DNA of 64,000 nucleotides from NCBI GenBank assembly GCA_020850535.1, contig JADZEM010000079.1, positions 1 to 64,000 on the forward strand, in the 5' to 3' direction. The position numbers and the translations under genes were made by a program. Shown one piece after another: positions 52,269 to 61,575 of this stretch. The notes under the pieces were generated by a model that made no database searches, was not told the DNA's origin, and saw only the letters and a program-made list of their open reading frames with translations. This DNA is from Chloroflexota bacterium. Its GTDB lineage: Bacteria > Chloroflexota > UBA6077 > JACCZL01. Position 1 is the stretch's first letter; every line of letters begins with the position of its first letter.

Positions 52269-53740
52269 CAGTACGCCCCCCTGCCCTTCACGACGGCCGG
52301 CACCGTCTGCATCAGGATCTGGATGTCCAGCCAGATGCTGTAGTTGCGGATGTACTCCGTGCTGAGGCGCACCCGCTCGTGATACGAGATGTCGGCGCGG
52401 CCCCGAACCTGCCACGGGCCAGTGATGCCTGGCTTGACGGTCAGGAGGTTGAGCTGCCACTTGCCGTACCGCTCGAGCTCGTCCGGGCTGACCATGCGCG
52501 GCCCGATGAGGCTCATCTCGCCGCGCAGGACGTTCACCAGCTGCGGGATCTCGTCGATGCTCGCCTTCCGCAGAAACCGACCGAACCGCGTGATGCGCGG
52601 GTCGAGCGACGACTTGTCAGGGCGGCGGCGGTCTGGAAACGTCGTCGGCAGGCTCGTCTTCCGACGATCCGCAACCATCGTGCAGAACTTGAAGGCGTCG
52701 AACGTCTTGCCCGACCGCCCCACAACACGGCGGCGGTAGAAGATCGGCCCGCCCGAGTCGAGCTTCACCGCGACGGCCACCAACAGCAGCACCGGGCTGA
52801 GGATGGTCAGCGCCGTCAGTGCGAACGTGTAGTCCAGCAGCGTCTTCAGCATCGCATCGACGCCGGTGATCCGCACCCGGTCGATCGTCATCAGCGGCAC
52901 GCACCCGGCGTGCTGCACGCGGACGCTCGTCGCCAGGATCTCGAAGAGCCCCGAGGACATCCGCAGCTCAACGTCCTGGCGGTGCGCGAACCGCCCATAC
53001 AGGTCGAGCACCTCATCGCGGGCGAGGGCGCCCGTTGCGATGACCAGCAGGTCCACGCCCAGATCGGCAATGCGCGCGTCGAGGTTCGTCAGCGAGCCCA
53101 CCACCGGCAGGCTGAACGCGCCGGTCTGTTCGAGCGGCTGGGATCCTTCCACGAACCCAACCACCTGGACGCCAGCGCCAGGGTCGCTCATCAGCTGCTG
53201 CGCCAGGGCATCGCCTTCGCCATTGGTGCCGATCACCAGGGCGCGGCTGGCGAGATACCCGTGCGTCCGCGCCCGCCGCACCAGCCGACGGACACAGAAG
53301 CGCTCGCCCCAGATGAGCATCACCGAGCCGAGCCACACCAGGAGGAGCCAGGCCCGCGCGATGTTCGGGGTGTCGTACAGGTAGCTGATCAGCACGATGG
53401 AGAGGGCGCCGGCCGTGCACGCACTCCCAATGCGCGCATACTCGCCGTACCCGGAGAAGAGCGTCCGGTGATCGTAGAGCTGCCACATCGCGAAGATCGC
53501 GATCCAGATGGGCAGCGCCCACATCACCAGCAGCGAGTAGAAGCCGACCGAGTCTGCCCCTTCCCGAAAGATGGGCAAGTCGCTCCGAAACCGAATCCAG
53601 TAGGCAGTCGAGAAGGCGGCGACCAGGGCGAGTGTGTCAAGCAGGACAAGCGCACCCGTCACCGCCGGCCAGGTCAGAAGCAATCGAGACCACCTGTCGC
53701 GCTGAAGCAACAGGGGTGGGAGAGTCGAGCTTGCTTGCAT
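52268..53740 (-). CDS. Polyprenyl glycosylphosphotransferase (WbaP-type initiating sugar transferase)
   Basis: This enzyme starts repeat-unit synthesis by moving a sugar-1-phosphate onto undecaprenyl phosphate. The 490-residue protein has about five N-terminal helices, a Rossmann-like CoA_binding_3 domain (SRALVIGTNGEGDAL) and the catalytic bac_transf domain: KTFDAFKFCTMV, LRKASIDEIPQLVNVLRGEM, SLIGPRM, and VKPGITGPWQVRGR. The Asp-Glu pair (IDEIPQL) is the catalytic centre. The sugar is probably glucose, galactose or N-acetylhexosamine. It lies next to the acetyltransferase, with which it overlaps by one base. Confidence 0.92.
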   Translation of the reverse strand: MQASSTLPPLLLQRDRWSRLLLTWPAVTGALVLLDTLALVAAFSTAYWIRFRSDLPIFREGADSVGFYSLLVMWALPIWIAIFAMWQLYDHRTLFSGYGEYARIGSACTAGALSIVLISYLYDTPNIARAWLLLVWLGSVMLIWGERFCVRRLVRRARTHGYLASRALVIGTNGEGDALAQQLMSDPGAGVQVVGFVEGSQPLEQTGAFSLPVVGSLTNLDARIADLGVDLLVIATGALARDEVLDLYGRFAHRQDVELRMSSGLFEILATSVRVQHAGCVPLMTIDRVRITGVDAMLKTLLDYTFALTALTILSPVLLLVAVAVKLDSGGPIFYRRRVVGRSGKTFDAFKFCTMVADRRKTSLPTTFPDRRRPDKSSLDPRITRFGRFLRKASIDEIPQLVNVLRGEMSLIGPRMVSPDELERYGKWQLNLLTVKPGITGPWQVRGRADISYHERVRLSTEYIRNYSIWLDIQILMQTVPAVVKGRGAY

Positions 53741-53793
53741 CGCGGCTCCGAGATCAGGTGAGGCCGCCCTCGACGAGCGGCCTGGCAGCGTCG

Positions 53794-55413
53794 CTAGCTC
53801 TTCGCCCAGGTCAGGTGGCGAACGCCGACCTCAAGTGCCGAGCGGAGCGCACCGGGCGTGGCGAGCATCTTCAGGTAGGTCATGGCCGGGCCGGGCCGGA
53901 ACGCCCACTCGCGCCACGCCTGCTTCTGCCACTTCTCGAGGTCTTCGGCCTTCAGGCCATCGTAGTCCAGGACCGTCGAGCGGTCCATGTCGACCTCTTC
54001 CCACTGGGTCTCTGGCCGGAACCAGCCGTTCTCCATGACCTGGAAGAAGAACGGCGTTCCTGGGTACGGCGCTGCAACGTGGAACAGGGCCAGGTCCAGC
54101 GGCAGCTGCTTGGAGAAGTCGATCGTCTGCCGGATCGTCTCCTCGGTCTCGCCGGGCAGCCCGATGATGAAGTAGCCCCAGTTCTTGATGCCGGCCGCCT
54201 TCGCCCAGCGCAGCGCCCGTGCGGCCTTCTGCGGGTCTGCGCCCTTGCGCGCCCGCTTGAGGATCTCCTCGTTGCCGGACTCGATCCCCCAGGAGATCAT
54301 CCAGCAGCCGGCCTGCCCCATCAGGCGCAGCATCTCCTCGTCGACGTAGTCAACGCGGCTGTTGCACGTCCAGCGGATCTTCAGCCCCTCTTGCAGGATC
54401 AGCTTGCAGATCGCCACCACTTGCTCGCGGTTGACCGTGAACAGGTCCGCGTACATGTGGATGTTGTGCACCCCGAGCTTCCCGAGGATCTTCAGCTCTT
54501 CGACGATCTTTTCCGGCGACCGCAGCCGCACGGACCACTGATAGCTGACGTGCTTGATGCAGTACACACACCCGGCCGTGCAGCCGCGCCCCGTCACGAT
54601 GAAGGTGTACGCCCCCTTGATCAGCGGGATGCGGTACTTCTCGAGCGGCAGCAAGTGGTGCAGCGGCATCGGCAGATCGTCGAGGCTCGGCACGAACGGG
54701 CGGTCCTCGTTGACGATGACCTCGCCGTCCTTCCGCCAGCCCAGCCCCAGGATGTGCGACAGGTCCGGCTGCGGCGCGTCGTCCGACTCGGCCTCCGGCC
54801 CCCTCCGTCCCAGGGTCTCGACCAGCTCCTTGAACGTGTACTCCGGCTCGCCCCGCAGCACGAAGTCCAGCGCCGGGAACGGCTCCAGCGTCTCGCGGAC
54901 CATCGGCGTGACGTGCGTCCCGAACGCCATCGTCCAGGCGCCGAGGCTCTTCGCCAGGAACGCGCCGTACATGTCGTTGGTGAGGGTCGGGGCCGTCACC
55001 TGGGTGATGTAGAAGCGCGGGCGCCGATCCCGCAGGAGCGCCTCGAACTGCTCCCAGGTCATCCGCTCGGCAATCGCATCCACGACTTCGACGGTGAACT
55101 CCGGGTGCACCATCGCCGCCAGCTGGGCCAGCGACACCTGCGGCCAGATCATGTTCTCGCGCGAGCGCCTGCCGACACGGTGCTGGCTGCGAATCCAGAT
55201 CGCCCCGTCTGGCGACGGCGGATTGACCAGCAGCACATCCACCTTGCGGACGATCTTCTTACGCGCCGCCCGAATCGCCGGTCCGGCGTCCGGGTAGCGG
55301 GCTGGGCGCGGCTCGCGGACGGGCCGGTTGCCAAGGTTCTCGTGCGTCCCGGCGCCGTTCCCATTGGTGTGGGGCGGCGCGGCGACCACCTTGAGGTCGA
55401 ACATCTTTGCCAT
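53794..55413 (-). CDS. B12-binding radical SAM protein
   Basis: The 539-residue protein has an N-terminal cobalamin-binding Rossmann domain (VDVLLVNPPSP at about 58-68, but without a clear DxHxxG His ligand), a radical SAM barrel with the cluster motif GRGCTAGCVYCIKH (Cys278, Cys282, Cys285) and GIESGNEEILKRARKG, and a C-terminal domain ending near RHLTWAKS. Class B enzymes of this type methylate or rearrange unreactive carbon centres in hopanoids, antibiotics and sugars. Its place next to a UGM-like flavoprotein and the initiating transferase suggests a role in the glycan or its lipid carrier. The ATG at 55413 has AGGAG 7 nt upstream; a longer frame to 55470 is not needed. Confidence 0.85.
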   Translation of the reverse strand: MAKMFDLKVVAAPPHTNGNGAGTHENLGNRPVREPRPARYPDAGPAIRAARKKIVRKVDVLLVNPPSPDGAIWIRSQHRVGRRSRENMIWPQVSLAQLAAMVHPEFTVEVVDAIAERMTWEQFEALLRDRRPRFYITQVTAPTLTNDMYGAFLAKSLGAWTMAFGTHVTPMVRETLEPFPALDFVLRGEPEYTFKELVETLGRRGPEAESDDAPQPDLSHILGLGWRKDGEVIVNEDRPFVPSLDDLPMPLHHLLPLEKYRIPLIKGAYTFIVTGRGCTAGCVYCIKHVSYQWSVRLRSPEKIVEELKILGKLGVHNIHMYADLFTVNREQVVAICKLILQEGLKIRWTCNSRVDYVDEEMLRLMGQAGCWMISWGIESGNEEILKRARKGADPQKAARALRWAKAAGIKNWGYFIIGLPGETEETIRQTIDFSKQLPLDLALFHVAAPYPGTPFFFQVMENGWFRPETQWEEVDMDRSTVLDYDGLKAEDLEKWQKQAWREWAFRPGPAMTYLKMLATPGALRSALEVGVRHLTWAKS

Positions 55414-55441
55414 CGACGACTCCTGAAATCCTGCGGCCGGC

Positions 55442-56851
55442 CTAGCCGAAGTAGACTTGCTCGTTGCCAACCCGGCTGACCATGGTGCCGATCTTGTCCG
55501 TCAGGATCTCCTCCGCGGCGCAGAAGCCCATCTCGATGGCGTGGTCCTGATTGACGTAGCGGAAAAGTCCCTGACGGCCGCAGACGATCAGGTTCGGCCA
55601 CGAGGCGAGGTGGTACGCGAGCTTTCCGAGGTTCGCCTCGAACCTGAGGTCGTACGTCGGATAGGCGTTGCGTGTCCGACGGAAGAAGTGCCCGACGACT
55701 TCGGACTCTCGGATCAAGCCGGCCTGCACGAGGCCGTCGACCGACCGGCGGTACAGCTCCTCTTCGCTGGCGTTCCAGATGTCGTCGTCAACATCGCACG
55801 AGATCTCGACGCAGAGTGACGTCTTCCCTTCCGGTACCGACGCCAGGCTGAAGTTCTTCATCTCCGAGATGCGGTTGAACACCGTGGACGGGTCCGGGAA
55901 GTAGATCCAGTGGTCCTCGGTCACCTGCTCGCGGTCCAGCTTGAGGAACAGGAAGACCATCGCGCGGAACTGGATCTGCGACGCGGCGTCCAGGACATCG
56001 GCGGGTGCCGGCGGCTGCAGCGCGCGCACCAGCGGCGAGATCGGGACCGTCGAGACGAAGTAGTCGCCACGGACCTCTTCCGTGCGTCCGTCGCGCTCGA
56101 CCACGACGGCTTCGACACGGTTCTCCCGGCAGATGACTTCCTTGACCCGCGTGTTGAGCGACACCGTGCCGCCGTACCGGACGATCTCGTCAGCCATCCG
56201 CTCGTAGATCGCGCCGACCCCCTGCTCGGGGTAGTAGAACTCGGCCTTGAACGGCGAGTGGTGGAAATCGTTGTCCTCGCGGCGGATCTTCAAGACGCGC
56301 AGGACGAGATCCCACAGATCGACCACGGCGACCCGCTGCGCGGCCCAGCTCGCCGCCAGCTTTGCGGGGTCACGCCCCCACACCTTCGCCGTGTAGGGGC
56401 CGAAGTAGACGTCGTAGAGCCGTTTTCCGAACCGGTTGACGACCCAGGCCTTGAACGACGTGTCCTCGGCTGGGCGGATCTTGTTGCGGACCCACGTCGC
56501 CAGGAAATCGGCGAAGCAGGTGACGGCCAGCCAGGGCGACAGGCTGGTGAGCAGGTTCCCCGCCGAGAGCGGGTAGGTGTAGAACTTGCCGCCAAAGTAC
56601 ACCTGCGTCTTGCAGATGCGCGTCGGCAGCGGCCCCATCAGCGCCTTGATCTCGGCGAGGATCGCCGAGTTCGCCGAGTGAAACCGATGAGGACCGAAGT
56701 CGAACAAGTAGTCCTCATGCTGCATGGTGTAGGCAAGCCCGCCTACGTACGAGTTCGCTTCCAGCACCTCGACATCCTGGCCGCTCCGGCTGAGCTTCCA
56801 GGCAGCGGCAAGGCCCGCTGGGCCACCCCCGAGCACAACGACTTTACCCAC
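55442..56851 (-). CDS. FAD-dependent oxidoreductase, UDP-galactopyranose-mutase-like
   Basis: The ~469-residue flavoprotein begins GKVVVLGGGPAGLAAAWKLS, with LEANSYVGGLAYTM and FDFGPHRFHSANSAI; 'GPHxFH' resembles the flavin-binding region of UDP-galactopyranose mutase and of polysaccharide-associated amine-oxidase-like proteins. GVGAIYERMADEIVRYGGTV and a final GRQGLFRYVNQDHAIEMG bind the cofactor. Many such proteins act as mutases or desaturases on nucleotide or lipid sugars. The GTG at 56851 has GAGGAGG at good spacing. It is 28 bp before the radical SAM gene. Confidence 0.82.
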   Translation of the reverse strand: MGKVVVLGGGPAGLAAAWKLSRSGQDVEVLEANSYVGGLAYTMQHEDYLFDFGPHRFHSANSAILAEIKALMGPLPTRICKTQVYFGGKFYTYPLSAGNLLTSLSPWLAVTCFADFLATWVRNKIRPAEDTSFKAWVVNRFGKRLYDVYFGPYTAKVWGRDPAKLAASWAAQRVAVVDLWDLVLRVLKIRREDNDFHHSPFKAEFYYPEQGVGAIYERMADEIVRYGGTVSLNTRVKEVICRENRVEAVVVERDGRTEEVRGDYFVSTVPISPLVRALQPPAPADVLDAASQIQFRAMVFLFLKLDREQVTEDHWIYFPDPSTVFNRISEMKNFSLASVPEGKTSLCVEISCDVDDDIWNASEEELYRRSVDGLVQAGLIRESEVVGHFFRRTRNAYPTYDLRFEANLGKLAYHLASWPNLIVCGRQGLFRYVNQDHAIEMGFCAAEEILTDKIGTMVSRVGNEQVYFG

Positions 56852-56964
56852 GTCACCCTCCTCAGCCACGGTGATTCAGCACCCACCGCCATACACGCCG
56901 TGACCGGTCACCCACAATGCGGAGCCGGCAGCCGCCAGAGACGCTTGTCGCCAGTTGATGAGCC

Positions 56965-57912
56965 TCAGCCGACGGTGAGCACCTTGCGCTCAGCCGCGAT
57001 CTGCTCTCGGAACGCCTGCACGGTGTCGGTCAGCCCCTGCTGCAGCGGCATCGTCGCGGTCCAGCCGAGCTCCTTGCGCGCCCGTGTGCAGTCGAAGTGC
57101 GCGTGTCGGAGGTCGCCGGGCCGGCGCGGCGAGTGCATCGGCTCCACGTCGCGGCCGGTCGCCTTGCACAGCAGCGAGAAGATGGTGTTGACCGAGGTGC
57201 CCTTGCCCGTGCCGATGCAGAACGCCCGGCCATCGCCACGAAACGCCGCCGCCAGGTTCGCTCGCGCCACGTCCTTGACGCTCACATAGTCCCGCGTCTG
57301 CTTCCCGTCCCAGTGGACCGTCGGGGTCTTCCCATCCAGCAGCTGCTGCGTGAAGATCGCCACCACGCCGGCCTCGCCGTGCGGATCCTGGCGGGGGCCG
57401 TAGACGTTGCCGTAGCGCAGCGCCGTGAACGCCACGCCTCGGTCCAGGGCGTAGTACTTGAGGTAGTGCTCGGACATCAGCTTCGTGATGCCGTACGGCG
57501 ACTCCGGCAGCTGCGGGTGGTCTTCGTCCATCGGCAGGTACTGCGGGTTCCCGTAGGTTGCCCCAGACGAGGCGAAGACGACCTTCCGCACGCCGCTCGC
57601 CGATGCCGCGTCGAGCAGCCGAATCAGCCCGAGGATGTTGATGTCGGCGTCACGGCGAGGATCGTCAGTCGAGACCTTCACCGAGCTCTGGGCCGCCTGG
57701 TGAAAGATGACGTCCGGGCGCTCCGTGCTGATGACGTCCTTGATCTCCTCAGAGCGGATATCGGCGAAGTAGAAATGCGCTTCGGGCAGGATGTTCGTAC
57801 GCTTGCCCGTCGAGAGATCGTCCACAATCGAAACGTCGTGACCTTCGGCGATCAGCAGCTCAACAAGATGCGAGCCGATGAAGCCCGCTCCCCCAGTCAC
57901 CATAGCCCGCAC
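56965..57912 (-). CDS. NAD-dependent sugar epimerase/dehydratase (GalE-like)
   Basis: The ~315-residue extended short-chain dehydrogenase has MVTGGAGFIGSHLVELLIA, VIFHQAAQSSVKVSTDDPR, and SSGATYGN with the YxxxK pair in SPYGITKLMSEHY, then ALRYGNVYGPRQDPHGEAGV. It probably interconverts UDP-glucose/galactose or the N-acetyl forms. The GTG at 57912 has AAGGAG 6 nt upstream. The order, with the phosphatase gene upstream and the flavoprotein downstream, supports a nucleotide-sugar role in the same cluster. Confidence 0.87.
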   Translation of the reverse strand: MRAMVTGGAGFIGSHLVELLIAEGHDVSIVDDLSTGKRTNILPEAHFYFADIRSEEIKDVISTERPDVIFHQAAQSSVKVSTDDPRRDADINILGLIRLLDAASASGVRKVVFASSGATYGNPQYLPMDEDHPQLPESPYGITKLMSEHYLKYYALDRGVAFTALRYGNVYGPRQDPHGEAGVVAIFTQQLLDGKTPTVHWDGKQTRDYVSVKDVARANLAAAFRGDGRAFCIGTGKGTSVNTIFSLLCKATGRDVEPMHSPRRPGDLRHAHFDCTRARKELGWTATMPLQQGLTDTVQAFREQIAAERKVLTVG

Positions 57913-58017
57913 GAGCAACTCCTTCGGGTGTGATCGCAGGATGACAAAGCACAGGGATCAGCAAGCCTCCCTCGCGGAACACTCGCTGCCACGCACACGC
58001 GGCGAAGGGGCTCCCGA

Positions 58018-58578
58018 TCAGGACCGGCCGACTGGCTGACGCAGCAGGAGATCGACGGCCGCCCCGAGGTCATTGGTCACCGTGACCGGTGTGGATGCGC
58101 GTTCACGAATAAGCGGCAGCTGGTGGCGGCCACGGCCCGTGAGCACCAGCACTGTCCTGGTGCAGCCGGCGGCGCGTCCAGCCTCGATGTCGGCGAAGGC
58201 GTCGCCGATCAGCACGGCAGACGCGAGATCGATGCTGTGGGTCGCGGCCAGCGCGGTCAGCAGGCCTGGCCGCGGCTTTCGGCACGGACAGGCCTCTTCG
58301 GGACGGTGCGGGCAGTAGGCCACATCGGTGACCGATGCGCCGTAGGACCGCAGCTCCTCCACCATGCGCGCGTTGATGCCTTCGACGACATCACGCGGAA
58401 CGATGCCACGGTTGATGATGGCCTGGTTGGTGATGACGAACACCCGGCACCCTGCATCCGACAGCCGCGCAATGGCCTCCGGGGCGCCGGGGAGAAACTC
58501 GAACTCGGTCCAGCTCTTGACGTGGTCTGGCCGGTTCTCGTTGATCACGCCGTCACGGTCGAGGAACACAGTCCACAT
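58018..58578 (-). CDS. gmhB: D-glycero-D-manno-heptose 1,7-bisphosphate 7-phosphatase (HAD)
   Basis: GmhB removes the 7-phosphate from heptose bisphosphate. The 186-residue HAD protein has the DxD motif FLDRDGVINEN (Asp7, Asp9), VITNQ, the zinc-binding loop YCPHRPEEACPCRKPRPG (Cys89, His91, Cys97, Cys99) and LIGDAFADIEAG. The Zn loop is the mark of GmhB and of histidinol-phosphate phosphatase; no histidine genes are nearby, and gmhA/hddA/hddC are. The ATG at 58578 has GAGGGG upstream and is preferred to GTG at 58602. Confidence 0.85.
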   Translation of the reverse strand: MWTVFLDRDGVINENRPDHVKSWTEFEFLPGAPEAIARLSDAGCRVFVITNQAIINRGIVPRDVVEGINARMVEELRSYGASVTDVAYCPHRPEEACPCRKPRPGLLTALAATHSIDLASAVLIGDAFADIEAGRAAGCTRTVLVLTGRGRHQLPLIRERASTPVTVTNDLGAAVDLLLRQPVGRS

Positions 58579-59001
58579 GGGCTTCCCCTCGGGTGCGGTC
58601 ACGGCATACGCGCGCAGGGCGCGGCTGCGACATCGGCATGCGTGCCGGGCCGCACATCCGTCCAGACGGAGTCAGGCCGCCCGATGGCGGGTCACGCTGG
58701 CGGATGGCGCACCGACGACGGTGGGATGGTGGGGACGATCGACCGGCCGGCGGCCACTGCGAGCAACCTGGGTGGTGGCAAGCTACCGCCATTTCGACAC
58801 ATCCGAGCCTCCCTGGAAGAGAGGCGATGCAGCGATTCGGCGCACGATCATCCCGGCGCCCCGTACGATCCCTCGCCGTCTCCGAGAGGAACCGTACGAA
58901 ACGCTCTTGCAATGCACGATACAAAGCCGGTGGTAGCGCGGATGTTACTCAGCGGTTGAGATTTCGTTACTGCCCGCTGCTCGCCATCCCCGCCCTCAAG
59001 G
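58579..59001. other. Intergenic space without a recognised feature
   Basis: About 420 bp lie between the membrane fusion protein and gmhB. Frames in it are Arg-rich shadows. There is a direct repeat CCGTACGA at 58860 and 58892 but no convincing promoter or terminator. Whether the operon is interrupted here cannot be told. Confidence 0.6.
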
Positions 59002-61167
59002 TCAGGACGTTGTCACCACGTTTGCGTCTGGCTCGATCCCGTTCAGAATCTCGGCCTCGCCGCCCGTAATCAGGCCGACATCCACCTGGACGGTCCGGCG
59101 CGCGTCCCCTTCGACGATCTGCACCGAGCGCCGGGCGCCGGTCCCGACGAGCGCCCGCTCGGGAACAATCACAACATCGGCGCGCTCGCGGGTCACCACG
59201 TCCACCGCCGCCGGCGCCCCGAATCCTGGCGCGGTCGGCCAGGATGGCCGCAGCCGCACGCGCACCTGGCCGGCGCCGAGATCGCTCACGTCTTCGATCG
59301 AGCCACGCACCTCGCCGCTGGTCGGGCCGCCGTACTTGACGGTCGCCAGCTGCCCCACCGACAGCCGCGCGCCCGTGATCGTCGGCACGTCGGCAATGAC
59401 GACCGGCGCCGCGTTCGTCGCGGCCAGCGTCAGGACCGCCCGGCTGGCGTCGATCCCCTGCTCGGGGCGTCCCGCCACGTTCACCACCACGCCGTCGAAC
59501 GGGGCCACGATCTGCGCGTTCAGCAGGTCGGCCTCAAGCGCGCGCACGGCGGACTGTTCCTGCTCCACGCTCTGCCGCAGGGGCTCCACCTCGCCAAGCG
59601 CCTCGTCGGCCGGCGGCGTGTCGAGCACCAGTTGTGCTTCGGCAGATGCCTGCTCCAGCGAGGTCTTCGCCGCGTACACCTGCTCGATGGCCTCGCGCAT
59701 CTCGTCCTGCGTGGGCCGGGCCAGGAGCTCAGATTGGACGGCCAGGGAGGATCGCAACGACGCCTGCGCCGTCTCATACGCCGCGATGGCCGGGTTCAAC
59801 TGGTCAGTGGGCGTCCCCGCACGCAACGCGTTCACCCGTGCCGTCGCTGCTTCGTAGACCAGCCGCGCGGAATCCGCGGTGATCTTCGCCTGGTCGAGCG
59901 TGCCCTGATCCGCGCCCAGCTTGACCACCTCGAGCCGCTCGCGGGCCGCGTCCAGCGTCGAGCGCGCGCTGACCAGATTGCGCTGTGCTACGGCCACCTC
60001 GCCGGGCGGCGGCCCGGCCCGCAGCCGCTCGTAGCGGTCAATCGCGTCCTGGAGGGCCAGCTTCGCGTTGTCGATGGCTGCCCGCCGCTCCGCCTGGGAC
60101 GCGCGCGTGTTGTTCGACTTGTCGGAGTTCGAGCCTCGGTCGTTCTGCTCGGCCAGCCGCAGCGCCGTCTGAGCCCGCTGCACCTCGCGCTGCGCGGACG
60201 TCAGCGCCACGGGGTCAGGCTGCACCACCTTCTCGAGGTCGAGCTGCGCCCGCACGACGGCGTTCTGCGCCGCCAGTACCTCGCGCTCGGCGATGCGAAG
60301 CTGGTTCGGATCCGGCCCGGACGCCAGCCGCTCACTGTCGGCAACGGCCTTCTGGTAGGCGGCCTGCGCCACGACAACCTGCTGCTCGGCCTGCCGCAGT
60401 TCGAGGTCATCCGGCCCCTGGCGCAGCCTGGTCAGATCCGCTTCGGCCCGGGAGAGCGCGGCGCGCGCCGTGCTCACGGCGATCTCGGCGGACCGGCGCT
60501 CGGCCGGGCTTGCGCCGGCCTGAACGCGCTCCAGGTTGGCCTCGGCCCGGCGAACGCCAGCCTCGGCGTCGGCGACGGAGCGGTCAGCCCGTGCCCGTGC
60601 GGCTGTCTGGCGCTGTTCCGCATTCCGAACCTTGGTCGCGAGCTGCGCTTCGGCTTGATCGAGCTTCGCCTTCGCTGTCTGGTACCGGTCGCGAGCGGCC
60701 GCGAGGCTCCGGGCCAGCTCGCGCTGATCGGCCTCCGCGAGCACCTGCCCCGCGGTGACGGCGTCGCCCGGGCTGACGCGCAGGGCGGCCAGCCGCTGGG
60801 CGGACTGGAAGGAGAGCGGCGTCTCCGTCTCAGCCCCGATGCGGCCGTTCAGTGTCAGAACCTCCGTCAGCGTCCCGCGCCGCGCCGAGACGACGCGCTC
60901 GGCCCCGCCGGGCTTCGCCGGCGGCTGAGCGGCGGTGCCTGAGGTAGCTGCACCGGAAGCGGCTCCGGGCGCGGCCGCCCCCGGAGCGGCGGCAGCAGCC
61001 GGGGCTGGCGAGCCCTGCACCTTTGGCGCGGAAGCCACCGGCGCCGGCTCAGAACGGCCTGCCGGACTCACCAGCACGTAGGTCGCCGTAGCGACCAGCA
61101 GCAGGATTGCCAGCGCAGGAGCAAGCCTGCGCACGCCGAAACCGATCGAACTCGTACTTCTCACCAC
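59002..61167 (-). CDS. HlyD/MacA-type membrane fusion protein with very long coiled coil
   Basis: The 721-residue protein has one N-terminal membrane helix (APALAILLLVATATYVLV), an Ala/Pro-rich spacer (about 45-88), a split biotinyl-lipoyl-like domain (RRGTLTEVLTLNGRIG to GDAVTAGQVLAEAD, then NAQIVAPFDGVVVNV), and between them about 370 residues of heptad-rich helix. The C-terminal beta-barrel and proximal domain end at VVTTS. Such proteins link inner-membrane transporters to outer parts of the envelope. No ABC ATPase, permease or outer-membrane channel gene is visible downstream, so its partner is unknown. GTG start with CGGGGG upstream; a promoter lies about 420 bp upstream. Confidence 0.82.
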   Translation of the reverse strand: MVRSTSSIGFGVRRLAPALAILLLVATATYVLVSPAGRSEPAPVASAPKVQGSPAPAAAAAPGAAAPGAASGAATSGTAAQPPAKPGGAERVVSARRGTLTEVLTLNGRIGAETETPLSFQSAQRLAALRVSPGDAVTAGQVLAEADQRELARSLAAARDRYQTAKAKLDQAEAQLATKVRNAEQRQTAARARADRSVADAEAGVRRAEANLERVQAGASPAERRSAEIAVSTARAALSRAEADLTRLRQGPDDLELRQAEQQVVVAQAAYQKAVADSERLASGPDPNQLRIAEREVLAAQNAVVRAQLDLEKVVQPDPVALTSAQREVQRAQTALRLAEQNDRGSNSDKSNNTRASQAERRAAIDNAKLALQDAIDRYERLRAGPPPGEVAVAQRNLVSARSTLDAARERLEVVKLGADQGTLDQAKITADSARLVYEAATARVNALRAGTPTDQLNPAIAAYETAQASLRSSLAVQSELLARPTQDEMREAIEQVYAAKTSLEQASAEAQLVLDTPPADEALGEVEPLRQSVEQEQSAVRALEADLLNAQIVAPFDGVVVNVAGRPEQGIDASRAVLTLAATNAAPVVIADVPTITGARLSVGQLATVKYGGPTSGEVRGSIEDVSDLGAGQVRVRLRPSWPTAPGFGAPAAVDVVTRERADVVIVPERALVGTGARRSVQIVEGDARRTVQVDVGLITGGEAEILNGIEPDANVVTTS

Positions 61168-61575
61168 AGCCCCCGAGCACGCCAGGAGTTTGCAACGTTG
61201 CGAGATGGCCGGTCAGCCCGCAGGGACGATCCGATTCTCGCTTCACTCTTCACCGCGCACACTACCACGTCGAGCGAACGCCAACGAACACAGCGACGAC
61301 GTCGGGCAATCGTGCCCACGTCTCCAAAAGGCGACACAGATGCCGTGCGGATTGCCCGGGGTTCGGCAGCCCTGGTTGTAGCCGGACCGGGCTGACGCCA
61401 CCACCCACCCCATGTGACGTGTGGGCGACCGTGGACGCGCCGATGCATCCCATGCTCCGCCCTCTGGCGCATCAGCCAGGAACGATCGACGCTCACAGAC
61501 TCTGCAGCAACCGGGTGGAAGCCGAGTGCTGCAGCGTCGTCGGTACAGGGCGCATCGTGCGGTTCAATTCCGCAA
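61168..61575 (-). promoter_or_regulatory. Long leader before the membrane fusion protein gene
   Basis: About 410 nt separate the promoter at 61583-61611 from the start codon. The RNA would begin with a hairpin (GGGGCGTTGCGG, loop, CCGCAC, then GCGCCC) and carry another one at 61502-61534 (CTGCAGCA/TGCTGCAG). No gene is visible in it. Confidence 0.4.
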
